A DNA stretch of 64,000 nt from RYN-230 sp963837515 (GCA_963837515.1 CAWINT010000013.1:248001-312000), one strand, 5' to 3'; shown: positions 42,014-50,554, numbered from the stretch's first letter. Numbers and translations are program-made. The notes: a model not told the origin generated them from the sequence alone.

Positions 42014-42631
42014 TCAGGCGAGCCGGAGTGACCGCTCCGGGCTGACCGAGCCGAGCAGGCGCTCCAGCGCCACCTCGACGTCTTCGCGCCAGGACACCGC
42101 CGTCTTGAGTTCGAGGCGCAGCCGCGGGTAGTGCAGGTGCGGCCGCACCGTCTTGAACCCCACGGCCAGCAGGTAGTCCGCGGGCAGCACGCAGGAAAGC
42201 CCCTCCGAGCGCAGGTCGCCGAAGGCCTCGATCGCCTTCACGCCACGCCGGGTCAGGTCCTTGGCCACGCCCTGGACCAGCATCCGGCCCAGCCCGGCCC
42301 CGGAGAACTCGCTGATCACGTTGGCCGTCATCAGCAGCACGGCATCCGCCGACACCGGGCTGGTCGGGAAGGCCAGGGAGCGCGGCACGTACATGGGCGG
42401 CGCGTACAGCACGTACCCGGCCGGAACCCCATCGACGTACGCGATCTTGCCGCAGCTGCCCCATTCGAGCAGCGTCGAGGAGATCCAGGACTCTTTCTCC
42501 AGCGCCGGGTCACCGGCCTCCTGGGCGCGGGCGTGGCTGACCGGGTCGAGTTCCCAGAAGACGCACCGGCGGCACCGGTGCGGCAGGTCGTCGAGGTTAT
42601 CCAGGGTGACACTGACGAGTCGGCGCGGCAC
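42014..42631 (-). CDS. GNAT family N-acetyltransferase, par-region type
   Basis: The 205-residue product has an N-terminal piece with a pair of cysteines (LPHRCRRCVFWELDP), a middle with YVLYAPPMYVPRSLAFP, and a GNAT core (VLLMTANVISEFSGAGLGRMLVQG). Proteins of this type stand between trxA and parB in Streptomyces and relatives and are of unknown substrate. GTG 42631 (VPRRLVS) has AGGGG upstream and gives the usual start; the frame stays open to an ATG at 42700. It is convergent with the Nudix gene. Confidence 0.78.
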   Translation of the reverse strand: MPRRLVSVTLDNLDDLPHRCRRCVFWELDPVSHARAQEAGDPALEKESWISSTLLEWGSCGKIAYVDGVPAGYVLYAPPMYVPRSLAFPTSPVSADAVLLMTANVISEFSGAGLGRMLVQGVAKDLTRRGVKAIEAFGDLRSEGLSCVLPADYLLAVGFKTVRPHLHYPRLRLELKTAVSWREDVEVALERLLGSVSPERSLRLA

Positions 42632-42845
42632 TGGCACCCCTGTTCGTCGCGATCGGCGTGACTGAGCGGGTCCGGGACGGCGAGGTGGCGCGGGCTTCAC
42701 GGAGACGCCACCGTGGCCGCCGGTGCCCGGCCGCCCGGAGACATGTTACCCACCACCGCCTCCGCACGGCAGTGCAGATTCTGTGGACAACCCGACCCAC
42801 CGGGACCGCCGCTCAGCCGGTTCCGGGCCTGCCGCGCTCATCAGC

Positions 42846-42888
42846 ACACCGTGCGTGCCGGGTCGTGAGTACACCGTGCGTGCCGGGT
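42846..42888. repeat. 18-bp direct repeat
   Basis: The 18-base element ACACCGTGCGTGCCGGGT occurs at 42846-42863 and 42871-42888, 25 bases apart. The CGTGCGTGCCGGG core recurs near 45825-45837 and, inverted, near 45932-45944. The 511-base gap between the GNAT and threonine aldolase genes holds these repeats and one arm of a longer inverted repeat, but no gene I can support. Confidence 0.75.
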
Positions 42889-42923
42889 GCTCCGTAACCT
42901 CCGCGCCGGGGAGTGGTGGCCGG

Positions 42924-42948
42924 GCCGGGCGCGCTGGCTGGCCGCCGT
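42924..42948 (+). repeat. inverted repeat, left arm (25 bp exact)
   Basis: This 25-base element (starts GCCGGGCGCGCTGG, ends GGCCGCCGT) is present in exact inverted orientation at 45912-45936. Similarity with gaps continues about 25 bases further inward, including a shared GTCACGG. The two arms enclose about 3 kb containing threonine aldolase, one parS site, a hypothetical gene and a GNAT. Confidence 0.8.
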
Positions 42949-43211
42949 CGCACATGGTTGCTTGGTCACGGCCGGTTCTCTTCTGCGCACCTCGCCGCCG
43001 CACCGTAGTACGCCGGCGCACCCGGCCCGGCCGCCACCGGCAGGGGGTGCGCCACGGTGCCGCCTTAGTGCCGGGCACGGGCGCCGTCCCGGACCCAGTC
43101 GTGGGCCAGGGTCTCCCGTCGTGGCGGATGGCTGGGACCGGGTGGCTGGGACCGGGTGGCGGGGATCAGGGTGACGGGGGTATCACGGACGGGCGTGGCT
43201 AGGCTCGGGCT

Positions 43212-44246
43212 GTGACTTCTGCGAAGAGTTTCGGCAGTGATAATCACGCGGGTGCGCACGCTTCGGTGCTGCGGATGTTGAGCGTGGCCAATGAGGGGGA
43301 CGTGCACGGGTACGGGGATGACCCGTGGACGGAGCGGGTAGGCCGGGAACTGGCGGAGCGGTTCCGGGCGCGGGGCGGGGTGTACTTCGTGTTCAACGGG
43401 ACGGCGGCGAACGTGCTGGGGATCAGTTTGCTGGTGCGGCCGTTCGAGGCGGTGATCTGCGCCGAGACCGCGCACCTGAATGTCGATGAGTGCGGGGCGC
43501 CGGAGCGGCTGCTGGGGAGCAAGTTGCTCACGGTGGCCACGGCCGATGGCAAGCTCACCCCTGAGCTGATCGCGAGCCGCCTGGGTGGCCGCGGCGACGA
43601 GCACCGGGCCCAGCCGCGGGCGGTGTGCCTGACCCAGGCGACGGAACTGGGTACCTGCTATTCGCTGGCGGAACTGCGGGCCATCGGCGAGTTCTGCCGG
43701 TCGGCGGGCCTGCGGCTGTACCTCGACGGAGCCAGGCTGGCCAATGCCGCCGCCTATCTGGACTGTGAGCTGGCCGAGCTGGCCGCCGAGGTGGATGTGC
43801 TCAGCTTCGGCGGCACGAAGAATGGCGCGATCGCGGTGGAGGCGGTCGTCGTCATGGGCGAGGAGCTCGCCCATCCGGTGCCGTTCCAGCGCAAGCAGCT
43901 GCTGCAGCTCGCCTCGAAGATGCGTTTCCTGTCGGCGCAGTTTGCCGGGTTGCTCGAAGCGGACACCTGGCGCCGCAACGCCGATCACGCGAACCGGATG
44001 GCGCTCCAGCTGGCCGAGGGACTGCGCGGGGTGCCCGGTGTGGTGGTGCGCCAGGAGGTGCAGTCCAACGCGGTGTTCGCGGCCGTTCCCCCGGCGGTCG
44101 CCATCCGGCTGCAGGAGGACTGGGGCTGCTACCGGTGGGACGAGCAGCAATCGGTGGTCCGGATCATGATGGCGTTCGACACGTCCGCCGCGGATGTGGA
44201 CGCGCTGCTGGCCAGCGTTCGGGAGGCCGCGTCCGCGCTGGTGTGA
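43212..44246 (+). CDS. low-specificity L-threonine aldolase family enzyme
   Basis: The 344-residue PLP enzyme matches the beta-eliminating lyase/threonine aldolase family: GSDNHAGAHASVLRML at the start, YFVFNGTAANVLG, the cofactor aspartate strand GLRLYLDGARLANAAA, and SFGGTKNGA with the PLP-binding lysine. It splits threonine (or allo-threonine) into glycine and acetaldehyde. The start is GTG 43212. It lies inside the 3-kb segment bounded by inverted repeats near parS. Confidence 0.9.
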   Translation: MTSAKSFGSDNHAGAHASVLRMLSVANEGDVHGYGDDPWTERVGRELAERFRARGGVYFVFNGTAANVLGISLLVRPFEAVICAETAHLNVDECGAPERLLGSKLLTVATADGKLTPELIASRLGGRGDEHRAQPRAVCLTQATELGTCYSLAELRAIGEFCRSAGLRLYLDGARLANAAAYLDCELAELAAEVDVLSFGGTKNGAIAVEAVVVMGEELAHPVPFQRKQLLQLASKMRFLSAQFAGLLEADTWRRNADHANRMALQLAEGLRGVPGVVVRQEVQSNAVFAAVPPAVAIRLQEDWGCYRWDEQQSVVRIMMAFDTSAADVDALLASVREAASALV

Positions 44247-44304
44247 GGCGGCAGGCGCTGGCGGCCGGGTAATCGCCGGCGTCGCCATCGGGCGGGCGCG
44301 TGTG

Positions 44305-44318
44305 GTTTCACGTGAAAC
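44305..44318. promoter_or_regulatory. parS site 1
   Basis: GTTTCACGTGAAAC is a perfect copy of the chromosomal parS palindrome, extended by one base pair on each side (GGTTTCACGTGAAACC). ParB loads here, spreads and acts with ParA and SMC to segregate origins. It lies 1.7 kb from parB, between threonine aldolase and a hypothetical gene. Confidence 0.95.
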
Positions 44319-44362
44319 CGGTGGGCTTTGCTGGGCTGTTGGCGAGGGGGGCGGGCGCGGGG

Positions 44363-44878
44363 TCAGTGGGTGGCGGCTCGGAGTGGCCACTGGCGGGTGA
44401 TGCTGCCCCGGGCCGGGAGCGGATGCCACTGGTTCGCGAACTCATCCAGGCGGGCGAGGATCCGCGGCACGAGGGTGGACTCGAGGCTGCGCGGTGCAGT
44501 CCGGGAGAACCAGGAGGGCGGATCGGTGCGGTGCCCGGCCCGCCATTCCCAGAGCGGGCGGGCCAGGCTGGCCAGCTCTTCGGACTGGGCCATGTCCGCC
44601 CGCTCAGCCGCGCTGGGCCGCCATTTCTTCTCCCGGCGGGCTTGCCGCCGCCGCTGCGCCTGATCGGCGGGCCAGAAGAGATTGTTATGTCCGGCGGCCA
44701 CCCGGCCGTATACCCCGCCGGTCAGCCGTGCTTCCGCCTCCACCAGGAAGTGCACCGCGTCATGGGGCAGGTGGTCGTCATAGCCCGGGCCCTGGCGGGG
44801 CGCCAGCTCGGGTCCCTGCTCCCGGGTCACCGCCACGAGGTAGCGCCGCCCGGGCAGCTTGGTGAAGGTGACCTCCAT
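44363..44878 (-). CDS. conserved hypothetical protein
   Basis: The 171-residue soluble protein starts MEVTFTKLPGRRYLVAVTRE and has a central AEARLTGGVYGRVAAGHNNLFW segment followed by a basic stretch (QRRRQARREKKWRPS). Composition and codon use are those of a real gene. I recognise no domain. A gene of this kind, reading toward parS, is found near parB in some actinomycetes, but I cannot give its role. Confidence 0.6.
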   Translation of the reverse strand: MEVTFTKLPGRRYLVAVTREQGPELAPRQGPGYDDHLPHDAVHFLVEAEARLTGGVYGRVAAGHNNLFWPADQAQRRRQARREKKWRPSAAERADMAQSEELASLARPLWEWRAGHRTDPPSWFSRTAPRSLESTLVPRILARLDEFANQWHPLPARGSITRQWPLRAATH

Positions 44879-44979
44879 CCCGGCACGGTAACCCGGCCAC
44901 CGAGTTCACTGCACCCGGTTATTGCCCACCCCATCCAGGCCGTGTCAGCGCCAGGCACAGCGTTGGTCGGCGAAGATAG

Positions 44980-45141
44980 CGATCGTGGCTGGAGACACCG
45001 CCGGCACCCGGGGCACTCGCGCCGTCGTACCACGCCACCGTCGTCGGGGTGCTGCGGCGATACCCCGCGGCCGCCCGGGTCGAGGTCGCGTGGGAAGACC
45101 TGCGGCGTGATCTGGATGAGGCCCTTCCTGGCCGATTGTGA
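44980..45141 (+). other. possible gene fragment
   Basis: A frame with coding-like third positions ends in APSYHATVVGVLRRYP and VEVAWEDLRRDLDEALPGRL, followed by TGA at 45139. No start codon with a ribosome binding site precedes it, and a stop lies just upstream. It may be the 3' remnant of a lost gene or chance. Confidence 0.2.
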
Positions 45142-45201
45142 CGGCCTGGATGCCTCCGGAAATACGTTGCGGGCGGCGCAGCCAGCCGGGAGGGTGCAGG
45201 C

Positions 45202-45678
45202 GTGGGGATGAGCGAGCCGGTTCCGGCCGTCCGGCGGGCGGCAGCGGCCGAGGCAGTGGTGGTCGCCGAACTGCTGGATGCGTTCAACCGCGAGTTTTCG
45301 GCAGCGACACCCGGAGTGGCCGTGCTTACCGGCCGGCTACAGCAGTTGCTGGCCGGAGATGGACTCGCCGCGCTGCTCACCGGCGAACCCGCGGCCGGGG
45401 TCGCGGTGGTGTCCTTCCGTCCCAACGTCTGGTACACGGGACCCGCCGCGCTGCTGGACGAGCTCTATGTCCGGCCCGGCCGCCGCGGGCACCGGCTCGG
45501 GCACGCCCTGCTGGAGGCGGCGTGCCGCCTGGCGCGGGAGCGCGGCGCGGAGACGCTGGAAATCAACGTGGACGGCGAGGACACCGACACCCGCCGCTTC
45601 TACGAGGCGCACGGCTTCCGCCACACCGAACCAGGCGCCACCCAGCCGATGTTCTACTACTACCGCGACCTCCCCTGA
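45202..45678 (+). CDS. GNAT family N-acetyltransferase
   Basis: The 158-residue protein has a complete GNAT fold: LLDELYVRPGRRGHRLGHAL is strand 4 plus the acetyl-CoA loop (R/Q-x-x-G-x-G), and INVDGEDTDTRRFYEAHGF is the closing strand/helix. The end (MFYYYRDLP) is typical of actinobacterial enzymes that act on small amines. The start GTG 45202 has GGGAGGG seven bases upstream. The substrate is unknown. Confidence 0.82.
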   Translation: MGMSEPVPAVRRAAAAEAVVVAELLDAFNREFSAATPGVAVLTGRLQQLLAGDGLAALLTGEPAAGVAVVSFRPNVWYTGPAALLDELYVRPGRRGHRLGHALLEAACRLARERGAETLEINVDGEDTDTRRFYEAHGFRHTEPGATQPMFYYYRDLP

Positions 45679-45719
45679 CCGCCCCACGAGATGACCCCGG
45701 CGGGGAGACCGCCGACGTC

Positions 45720-45832
45720 CAGGTGGCGTGCGTTGGAAGTGGCATGCCTGCGGGGCGCGTGCACCCGTACCAACCACGCGCCTGCACCCGTACCAACCAC
45801 CCAGCCGCGGCCGGAGCACAGGTGGCGTGCGT
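45720..45832. repeat. cluster of short direct repeats
   Basis: CAGGTGGCGTGCGT occurs at 45720-45733 and 45819-45832, and TGCACCCGTACCAACCAC at 45760-45777 and 45783-45800. The CGTGCGTGCCGGG core shared with 42.85 kb follows. The 336-base gap between the GNAT gene and parB consists mostly of these repeats, the right arm of the inverted repeat and the second parS. Confidence 0.75.
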
Positions 45833-45911
45833 GCCGGGCGCGCAGGCGCAGCACGCCACGAAGGCCAGCCAAAGCCAGCAGGGCCGACCGTGACAGCAGA
45901 ACTGTGCGCGC

Positions 45912-45936
45912 ACGGCGGCCAGCCAGCGCGCCCGGC
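45912..45936 (-). repeat. inverted repeat, right arm (25 bp exact)
   Basis: This is the exact reverse complement of 42924-42948. It lies 50 bases before parS site 2. The flanking bases keep partial similarity, which suggests an older longer repeat rather than chance. Confidence 0.8.
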
Positions 45937-45988
45937 ACGCACGCCCCCCGCGTGGGCTGTGTCGTAGTGCCGTCCAAAAGATCGCACC

Positions 45989-46002
45989 GTTTCACGTGAA
46001 AC
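45989..46002. promoter_or_regulatory. parS site 2
   Basis: A second perfect GTTTCACGTGAAAC lies 13 bases beyond the parB stop codon. Together with the site at 44305 it marks this stretch, about 9 kb from oriC, as the centromere-like region. Confidence 0.95.
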
Positions 46003-46014
46003 AGCCCGCCAACC

Positions 46015-47007
46015 TCACGCGCTGAGCGTGCCCGCCCACTCGGGCGACATGGTTAACACAATCCGCTCCAGATCCTCGATCGACCCGAACTCGACCACGA
46101 TCTTCCCCTTCCGGCGCCCAAGTTCCACCTTGACCCGGGTGTCGAAGGCGTCCGACAACCGATCGGCGAGCCGGTCCAGCGCGGGGGCGGAAGGCTGCCT
46201 GGCGGCTGGCCGACGCGGCTTCGGCGGCCGGGCACTGTCCATCGTGACGATTTCTTCCACGGCGCGGACCGAGAGACCTTCAGCCACGATGCGGTGGGCC
46301 AAGTGGTCCTGTGCGTCGGGATCATCCAGGGACAGCAGGGCGCGGGCGTGCCCGGCGGACAGCACCCCCGCCGCCACCCGGCGCTGGACCTCGCCGGACA
46401 GGTTGAGCAGCCGCAGCGTGTTGGAGATGTGCGGCCGCGAGCGGCCGACCTTCCGCGCCAGTTCGTCGTGGGTGGCCCCGAAGTCATCCAGCAACTGCTG
46501 GTAGGCCGCCGCCTCTTCCAGCGGGTTGAGCTGCTCCCGGTGCAGGTTCTCCATGAGGGCGTCACGCAGCAGATCGTCATCCGCGGTCTCCCGCACGATG
46601 GCCGGGATCTCGGTCAGCCCGGCCCGCTGCGAGGCACGCCAGCGCCGCTCCCCCATGACGAGCTCGAACCGGCCCGGCTGCACTTCGCGGACCACCACCG
46701 GCTGCAGCAGCCCGACCTCGCGGATGGAATCAACCAGCTCGTCCAGCGCCTCCTCATCGAACACCTGGCGGGGCTGGCGCGGATTCGGGCCGACCGCCTC
46801 GATCGGCACCTCCTGGAAGTACGCGCCAGCGATGAGCGCGCTCGCCGCGCCGGGCTGAGCCGCCGGCCCGGCCGCGCCCGGCCGCGCGGCCTCCGGCCCT
46901 GGCCCAGACCGCCCGGCACCAGCTGGCCGTCCGGCACCAGCCGGGGCTGGCCCGGTGGGGATGAGGGCACCGAGGCCCTTACCAAGCCCGCGCTTCTGCT
47001 GAGCCAT
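46015..47007 (-). CDS. parB: chromosome partitioning protein ParB
   Basis: The 330-residue protein starts with KRGLGKGLGALIP, the short ParA-activating tail, followed by a disordered alanine/proline/glycine stretch. The CTP-binding domain shows VGPNPRQPRQVFDEEALDEL and GERRWRASQ (the arginine patch), and the HTH reads GATHDELARKVGRSRPHISN. The last part is the dimer domain. ParB binds parS, slides as a clamp and loads SMC. ATG 47007 gives the family start with GGAGAG upstream; the frame is open beyond it. parA is not adjacent: 759 bases with a pseudogene on the other strand lie between them. Confidence 0.95.
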   Translation of the reverse strand: MAQQKRGLGKGLGALIPTGPAPAGAGRPAGAGRSGPGPEAARPGAAGPAAQPGAASALIAGAYFQEVPIEAVGPNPRQPRQVFDEEALDELVDSIREVGLLQPVVVREVQPGRFELVMGERRWRASQRAGLTEIPAIVRETADDDLLRDALMENLHREQLNPLEEAAAYQQLLDDFGATHDELARKVGRSRPHISNTLRLLNLSGEVQRRVAAGVLSAGHARALLSLDDPDAQDHLAHRIVAEGLSVRAVEEIVTMDSARPPKPRRPAARQPSAPALDRLADRLSDAFDTRVKVELGRRKGKIVVEFGSIEDLERIVLTMSPEWAGTLSA

Positions 47008-47227
47008 CGTCTCTCCTTGCCGCACGCTTCCCGACCACCTGGTGCCAGGGATCCGCCATCCCACCACCCGCCCATCACCGGCTGGGTCCGCCACGGGGAA
47101 CGGGAGCGGCCTCCCAGAAGAGCATGCCATCCCGTACGCACCCGCGTGTGCCATGACGCCGAGCCGGCCGGCGGCCCTTCCCGCCGGGGGCCCGCTAGCG
47201 TCCAGCTCAGTCGGGACGTTGGAGGTC

Positions 47228-47755
47228 GTGGTGATCCTGGACAGCTGCCCCGTGCCGATCGTGCTGGCCCCGCTAGCAGGCGGCCCCGCCACGCCGGAAC
47301 TGACCGCCGCGGTGACCAACGCGGTCTGGGCTTCCTGGCCGTCGGTTACCTCACCGCCGCGGAACTCGCGCCGCGCCGCGACCGAGCAGCTCACCAGCGG
47401 GCCGTACGGGATCAACGTCTTCGTGCCCGGAACGCCCCGCTCCCCCCGCATCCCTCCGGCGGTTGGCCGAGGCGATCGAGGCCGACGCCCGCAGCGTCGG
47501 CGCGCCCGTCGGGGAAGCGACGTACGAGGACGATGACTGGGCAGCGAAAATCAGTAGCCTCCTCGATGATCCGCCGCCGGTCGTCTCGTTCACCTTCGGC
47601 TTCCCTGACGCGCACCTGGAGCAGCAGCTACGGGACCGGCGCAGCGAGGTCTGGATGACCGTGACCACGGTGCCGGAAGCGACCATGGCCGAAGAACTCG
47701 GGGCGGTGCTGGCCGCCGGGGCCCCGGGCCGCCGCGCCGCTACCGCCGGCGCCCG
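47228..47755 (+). pseudogene. nitronate monooxygenase remnant
   Basis: The start ILDSCPVPIVLAPLAGGPAT is the FMN-binding N-terminus of nitronate monooxygenase (2-nitropropane dioxygenase). After VTNA the frame must shift to read GLGFLAVGYLTAAEL, shift back for QLTSGPYGINVFVPG, and shift again for RLAEAIEADARSV and PPPVVSFTFGFP. At least three frameshifts are present, and the protein ends at about half its usual 330-350 residues, before the catalytic core. It stands inverted between parA and parB and ends about ten bases from the parA stop. Confidence 0.8.
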
Positions 47756-47765
47756 CCGCCCAGAC

Positions 47766-48716
47766 TCATTCGGGGGCCGAGCGGTGCGCCAGTTCCCGGG
47801 CGGCCTCGAGGTAGGCGAGCGCACCGGTGGAGCCGGGGTCGTACGTCATCACGGACTGGCCGTAGCTGGGCGCCTCGGAGACGCGGACGCTCCGCGGAAT
47901 GATCGACTGCAGCACGACGTCACCGAAGTGGCCGCGGACCTCGTCGGCCACCTGCGAGGCGAGCCGGGTCCGGCCGTCGAACATGGTCAGCAGGATGGTG
48001 GAGACGGAGAGTGTCGGGTTCAGGTGGCTCTTCACCATGTCCACCGTGCGCAGCAACTGCTCCAGGCCCTCCAGGGCGTAATACTCACATTGGATCGGGA
48101 TCAGCACCTCCTCCGCAGCGACCAGCGCGTTTACCGTCAGCAGGCCGAGCGAAGGCGGGCAGTCGATCAGAATGTAATCGAGCTGTGACTCGTCGTAAGC
48201 GTGGAGTGAGCGCGCCAGCCGTCCTTCCCGGGCGACCATCGGCACCAGCTCGATCTCGGCCCCGGCCAGGTCGATGGTGGCCGGGGCGCAGTAGAGCAGC
48301 GGGATGTCGTCGACCGCCCGGATGATCCCGACCAGCGGCTGGTCTTCCACCAGGACGTGATAGATCGACGTGGTCCCGACCCGGTGCTCCACGTCCAGCG
48401 CGGTGGACGCGTTGCCCTGCGGGTCCAGATCGATGACCAGCACCCGGGAGCCGTGCTGGGCGAGCGCCGCTGCCAGGTTCACCGCGGTGGTGGTCTTCCC
48501 GACGCCACCCTTCTGATTGGCGATCGTGATGACCCGGCAGGAGCCGGGCCGGGGCCAGACGCGTTCCGCCCGCCCGCGCCCGGCCGGGGTCGGGCCCAGG
48601 CCCGTCCCGGCGTAATCCGGGACGGGCTCCGCGGTCGGCCGGGCGGTCGGCACGGTCACCTCAGGGGGGCCACCGTTCGGCACGGTCAAGCCGCTGGCCG
48701 GGAAATCCGCGCTCAT
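47766..48716 (-). CDS. parA: chromosome partitioning ATPase ParA
   Basis: The 316-residue protein has an N-terminal tail of about 60 residues and a ParA/Soj ATPase domain: ITIANQKGGVGKTTTAVNLA with the deviant Walker A, VLVIDLDPQGNAST, and YILIDCPPSLGLLTVNALVA as Walker B. It forms an ATP-dependent gradient on the nucleoid that moves ParB-parS complexes. The frame is open to 49046, but ATG 48716 has AGGAG at the right distance, so that start is used. It normally forms an operon with parB directly downstream, but here an inverted pseudogene intervenes. Confidence 0.93.
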   Translation of the reverse strand: MSADFPASGLTVPNGGPPEVTVPTARPTAEPVPDYAGTGLGPTPAGRGRAERVWPRPGSCRVITIANQKGGVGKTTTAVNLAAALAQHGSRVLVIDLDPQGNASTALDVEHRVGTTSIYHVLVEDQPLVGIIRAVDDIPLLYCAPATIDLAGAEIELVPMVAREGRLARSLHAYDESQLDYILIDCPPSLGLLTVNALVAAEEVLIPIQCEYYALEGLEQLLRTVDMVKSHLNPTLSVSTILLTMFDGRTRLASQVADEVRGHFGDVVLQSIIPRSVRVSEAPSYGQSVMTYDPGSTGALAYLEAARELAHRSAPE

Positions 48717-48908
48717 CACTGCTCCTGCCTGCCCATCCTGGCGCGCCCGCGCCCTGGAGCGTGCGTCGCTCCGCTCACCCGACCGGCCGGCCGGTGCCCG
48801 GCGCCGTCCCATGATGTCCCCCCCGATCTCGTCGGGATCCGCGCCGTCGCCGAGCGGTGACGGCCATCCCGGTCGTTCCCCGAATGCCGCTTTGGCCGGG
48901 GTACTGGT

Positions 48909-48928
48909 CCGGGGGGACGGCCCCCCGG
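48909..48928. repeat. GC hairpin of the origin-region family
   Basis: CCGGGGGG, four bases (ACGG) and CCCCCCGG form a perfect eight-pair stem upstream of parA. The stem is identical to that in the 74-bp repeats at 56.45-56.67 kb, with a loop one base longer. Confidence 0.75.
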
Positions 48929-49078
48929 AGCCACCCGCGATGGCGGGCCAGCCGAGGCCCTGACCGGCCCGCTGCACTGGTCCCGGCCACCGGGCGTCCA
49001 CCGCCTGGGGCTCCTCTGGCCATCCCAGGCCGGCACCGGAAGCCACGCCGCGCTCCTCCCTGCCGGATGCGCCCGAAG

Positions 49079-49786
49079 TTACGCCTGCCGCTGGCGGCCA
49101 GCGACCAGTCGCACCACAGTCGCGGCCCGATCGACCTTACCGTCCCCAGCGCGCAGCACGGACACCTCTTGGATACCCAGGCGGCGCAGCACCGGACGCG
49201 CCGCGGCCACCTCGTCCGCCGCCGTGTCGCCCTTGATGGCGAGGATCAGGCCACCGGGCCTGATGAGACCGGTGGCGAGCACGGCGAGGCGTCCCAACGG
49301 CGCCACCGCCCGGGCGGTCACGACGTCGGCGCCGATCTGGCCCGCCAGTTCCTCGGCGGCGCCCCGGCGCACCCGGGCGTTGCCGAGCCCCAGTTCGCCG
49401 ACGCACTCGCTGAGGAAGGTGGCCCGCCGTTCCATCCGTTCCAGCAGGGTCACCTCGACATCCGGCAGCAGCAGCGCCAGCACGATCCCGGGCAGCCCCG
49501 CGCCTGAGCCCAGATCGACCAGCGTGGCGGGCCGGGGCACCAGGTCGGCGACGGCCGCGCAATTAAGGATGTGCCGGCTCCACAGCCGGGGCACCTCCCG
49601 CGGGCCGATGAGGCCCCGGACCAGGCCGGGTCCCGCCAGCAGCCGGACATAGCGGGCCGCGGCCGGAAGCGCAGCACCGAACACCGCAGCCGCCTCCGCT
49701 GGGGGCGGCGGGACCGTTGCCGCATCATCGCCGGCCCGGCCCACCGCCGGGCCGGTACCGGAGTGCGTGTCGTGGCCGGGGAGCAC
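49079..49786 (-). CDS. rsmG: 16S rRNA (guanine-N7)-methyltransferase RsmG
   Basis: The 235-residue enzyme has the RsmG fold: EVPRLWSRHILNCAAVADL, then the SAM-binding loop LVDLGSGAGLPGIVLAL (about residues 88-104), VTLLERMERRATFLSE, and TARAVAPLGRLA. It methylates G527 (Escherichia coli numbering) of 16S rRNA; loss causes low-level streptomycin resistance. GTG 49786 starts six bases after the jag stop, so the two are one unit with yidC. Confidence 0.95.
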   Translation of the reverse strand: MLPGHDTHSGTGPAVGRAGDDAATVPPPPAEAAAVFGAALPAAARYVRLLAGPGLVRGLIGPREVPRLWSRHILNCAAVADLVPRPATLVDLGSGAGLPGIVLALLLPDVEVTLLERMERRATFLSECVGELGLGNARVRRGAAEELAGQIGADVVTARAVAPLGRLAVLATGLIRPGGLILAIKGDTAADEVAAARPVLRRLGIQEVSVLRAGDGKVDRAATVVRLVAGRQRQA

Positions 49787-49792
49787 GCCCGG

Positions 49793-50554
49793 TCAGCCGG
49801 CCGGGAACACGACCACCCGGCGGTTCGGCTCCTCGCCCTCTGACTCGCTGCGCAGGCCGGCCGCCGCGACGGCATCATGGACGATCTTGCGCTCGAACGG
49901 GGTCATGGCCTCCATCCGACGCGGCACACCGCTGCTGCGGACGTCGTCCGCGGCGTCGCGGCCGAGTTCGGTCAGCTCCACCCGGCGCCGGGCCCGGTAA
50001 CCGCCGACATCCAGCATGATCCGCGTCCGGGCACCCGTCTGCCGGTGCACGGCCAGGCGGGTCAGCTCCTGCAGCGCCTCCAGCACCTCGCCGCGAGGAC
50101 CGATGAGCTCCTGCAGGGTCGCGCCCACCACTGACACCAGGCCCCGGTCGCCCTCCACATCCATGTCGATGTCGCCGTCGAGATCGGCCACGTCCAGCAG
50201 GCCCTCGACGTAGTCCGCGGCGATCTCGCTCTCCTGCTCCAGATCGGTCACGCTCACGGCCGGGGCAGCCGCGTCGGCGGCGTCCTCCGTGCCGTCCTCG
50301 TCGAGATCGTCTTCGTCGGCATCCTCGTCGGCCAGCTCTTCATCAGCCAGGTCGTCGGCCAGTTCCTCGTCGGCCAGTTCCTCGTCGGCCAGTTCCTCGT
50401 CGGCCAGCTCCTCGGTGCCGAGGTCCGCGCCGTTCCCCGGCCCGGCCGCCAGCGGGGCCGCCGCCGCGGTCCCTTCCTCGCCGCGTTCCGCCGCCAGCGC
50501 CTGGCCTGCGGCCTCACCGCTGGTGACGGTGCCCGCGTTGTCCGCTTGGCTCAC
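49793..50554 (-). CDS. jag: Jag (SpoIIIJ-associated) KH-R3H RNA-binding protein
   Basis: The 253-residue protein has an acidic N-terminal half with a repeat of ELADE units (about residues 48-76), then a KH domain (VSVVGATLQELIGPRGEVLEALQELTRL-like region near 140-170) and an R3H domain (RRMEAMTPFERKIVHDAV). Jag/KhpB binds RNA and works with KhpA in division and elongation control. The acidic repeat is coded by four 15-base units at 50354-50413, three of them identical, and probably expanded by slippage. It lies between yidC and rsmG, as is usual. Confidence 0.92.
   Translation of the reverse strand: MSQADNAGTVTSGEAAGQALAAERGEEGTAAAAPLAAGPGNGADLGTEELADEELADEELADEELADDLADEELADEDADEDDLDEDGTEDAADAAAPAVSVTDLEQESEIAADYVEGLLDVADLDGDIDMDVEGDRGLVSVVGATLQELIGPRGEVLEALQELTRLAVHRQTGARTRIMLDVGGYRARRRVELTELGRDAADDVRSSGVPRRMEAMTPFERKIVHDAVAAAGLRSESEGEEPNRRVVVFPAG
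50354..50413. repeat. jag: 15-bp tandem repeat in jag
   Basis: GTCGGCCAGTTCCTC follows itself three times exactly, and a fourth copy differs by one base. It codes for the ELADE repeats on the reverse strand. The number of units may vary between strains. Confidence 0.9.
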
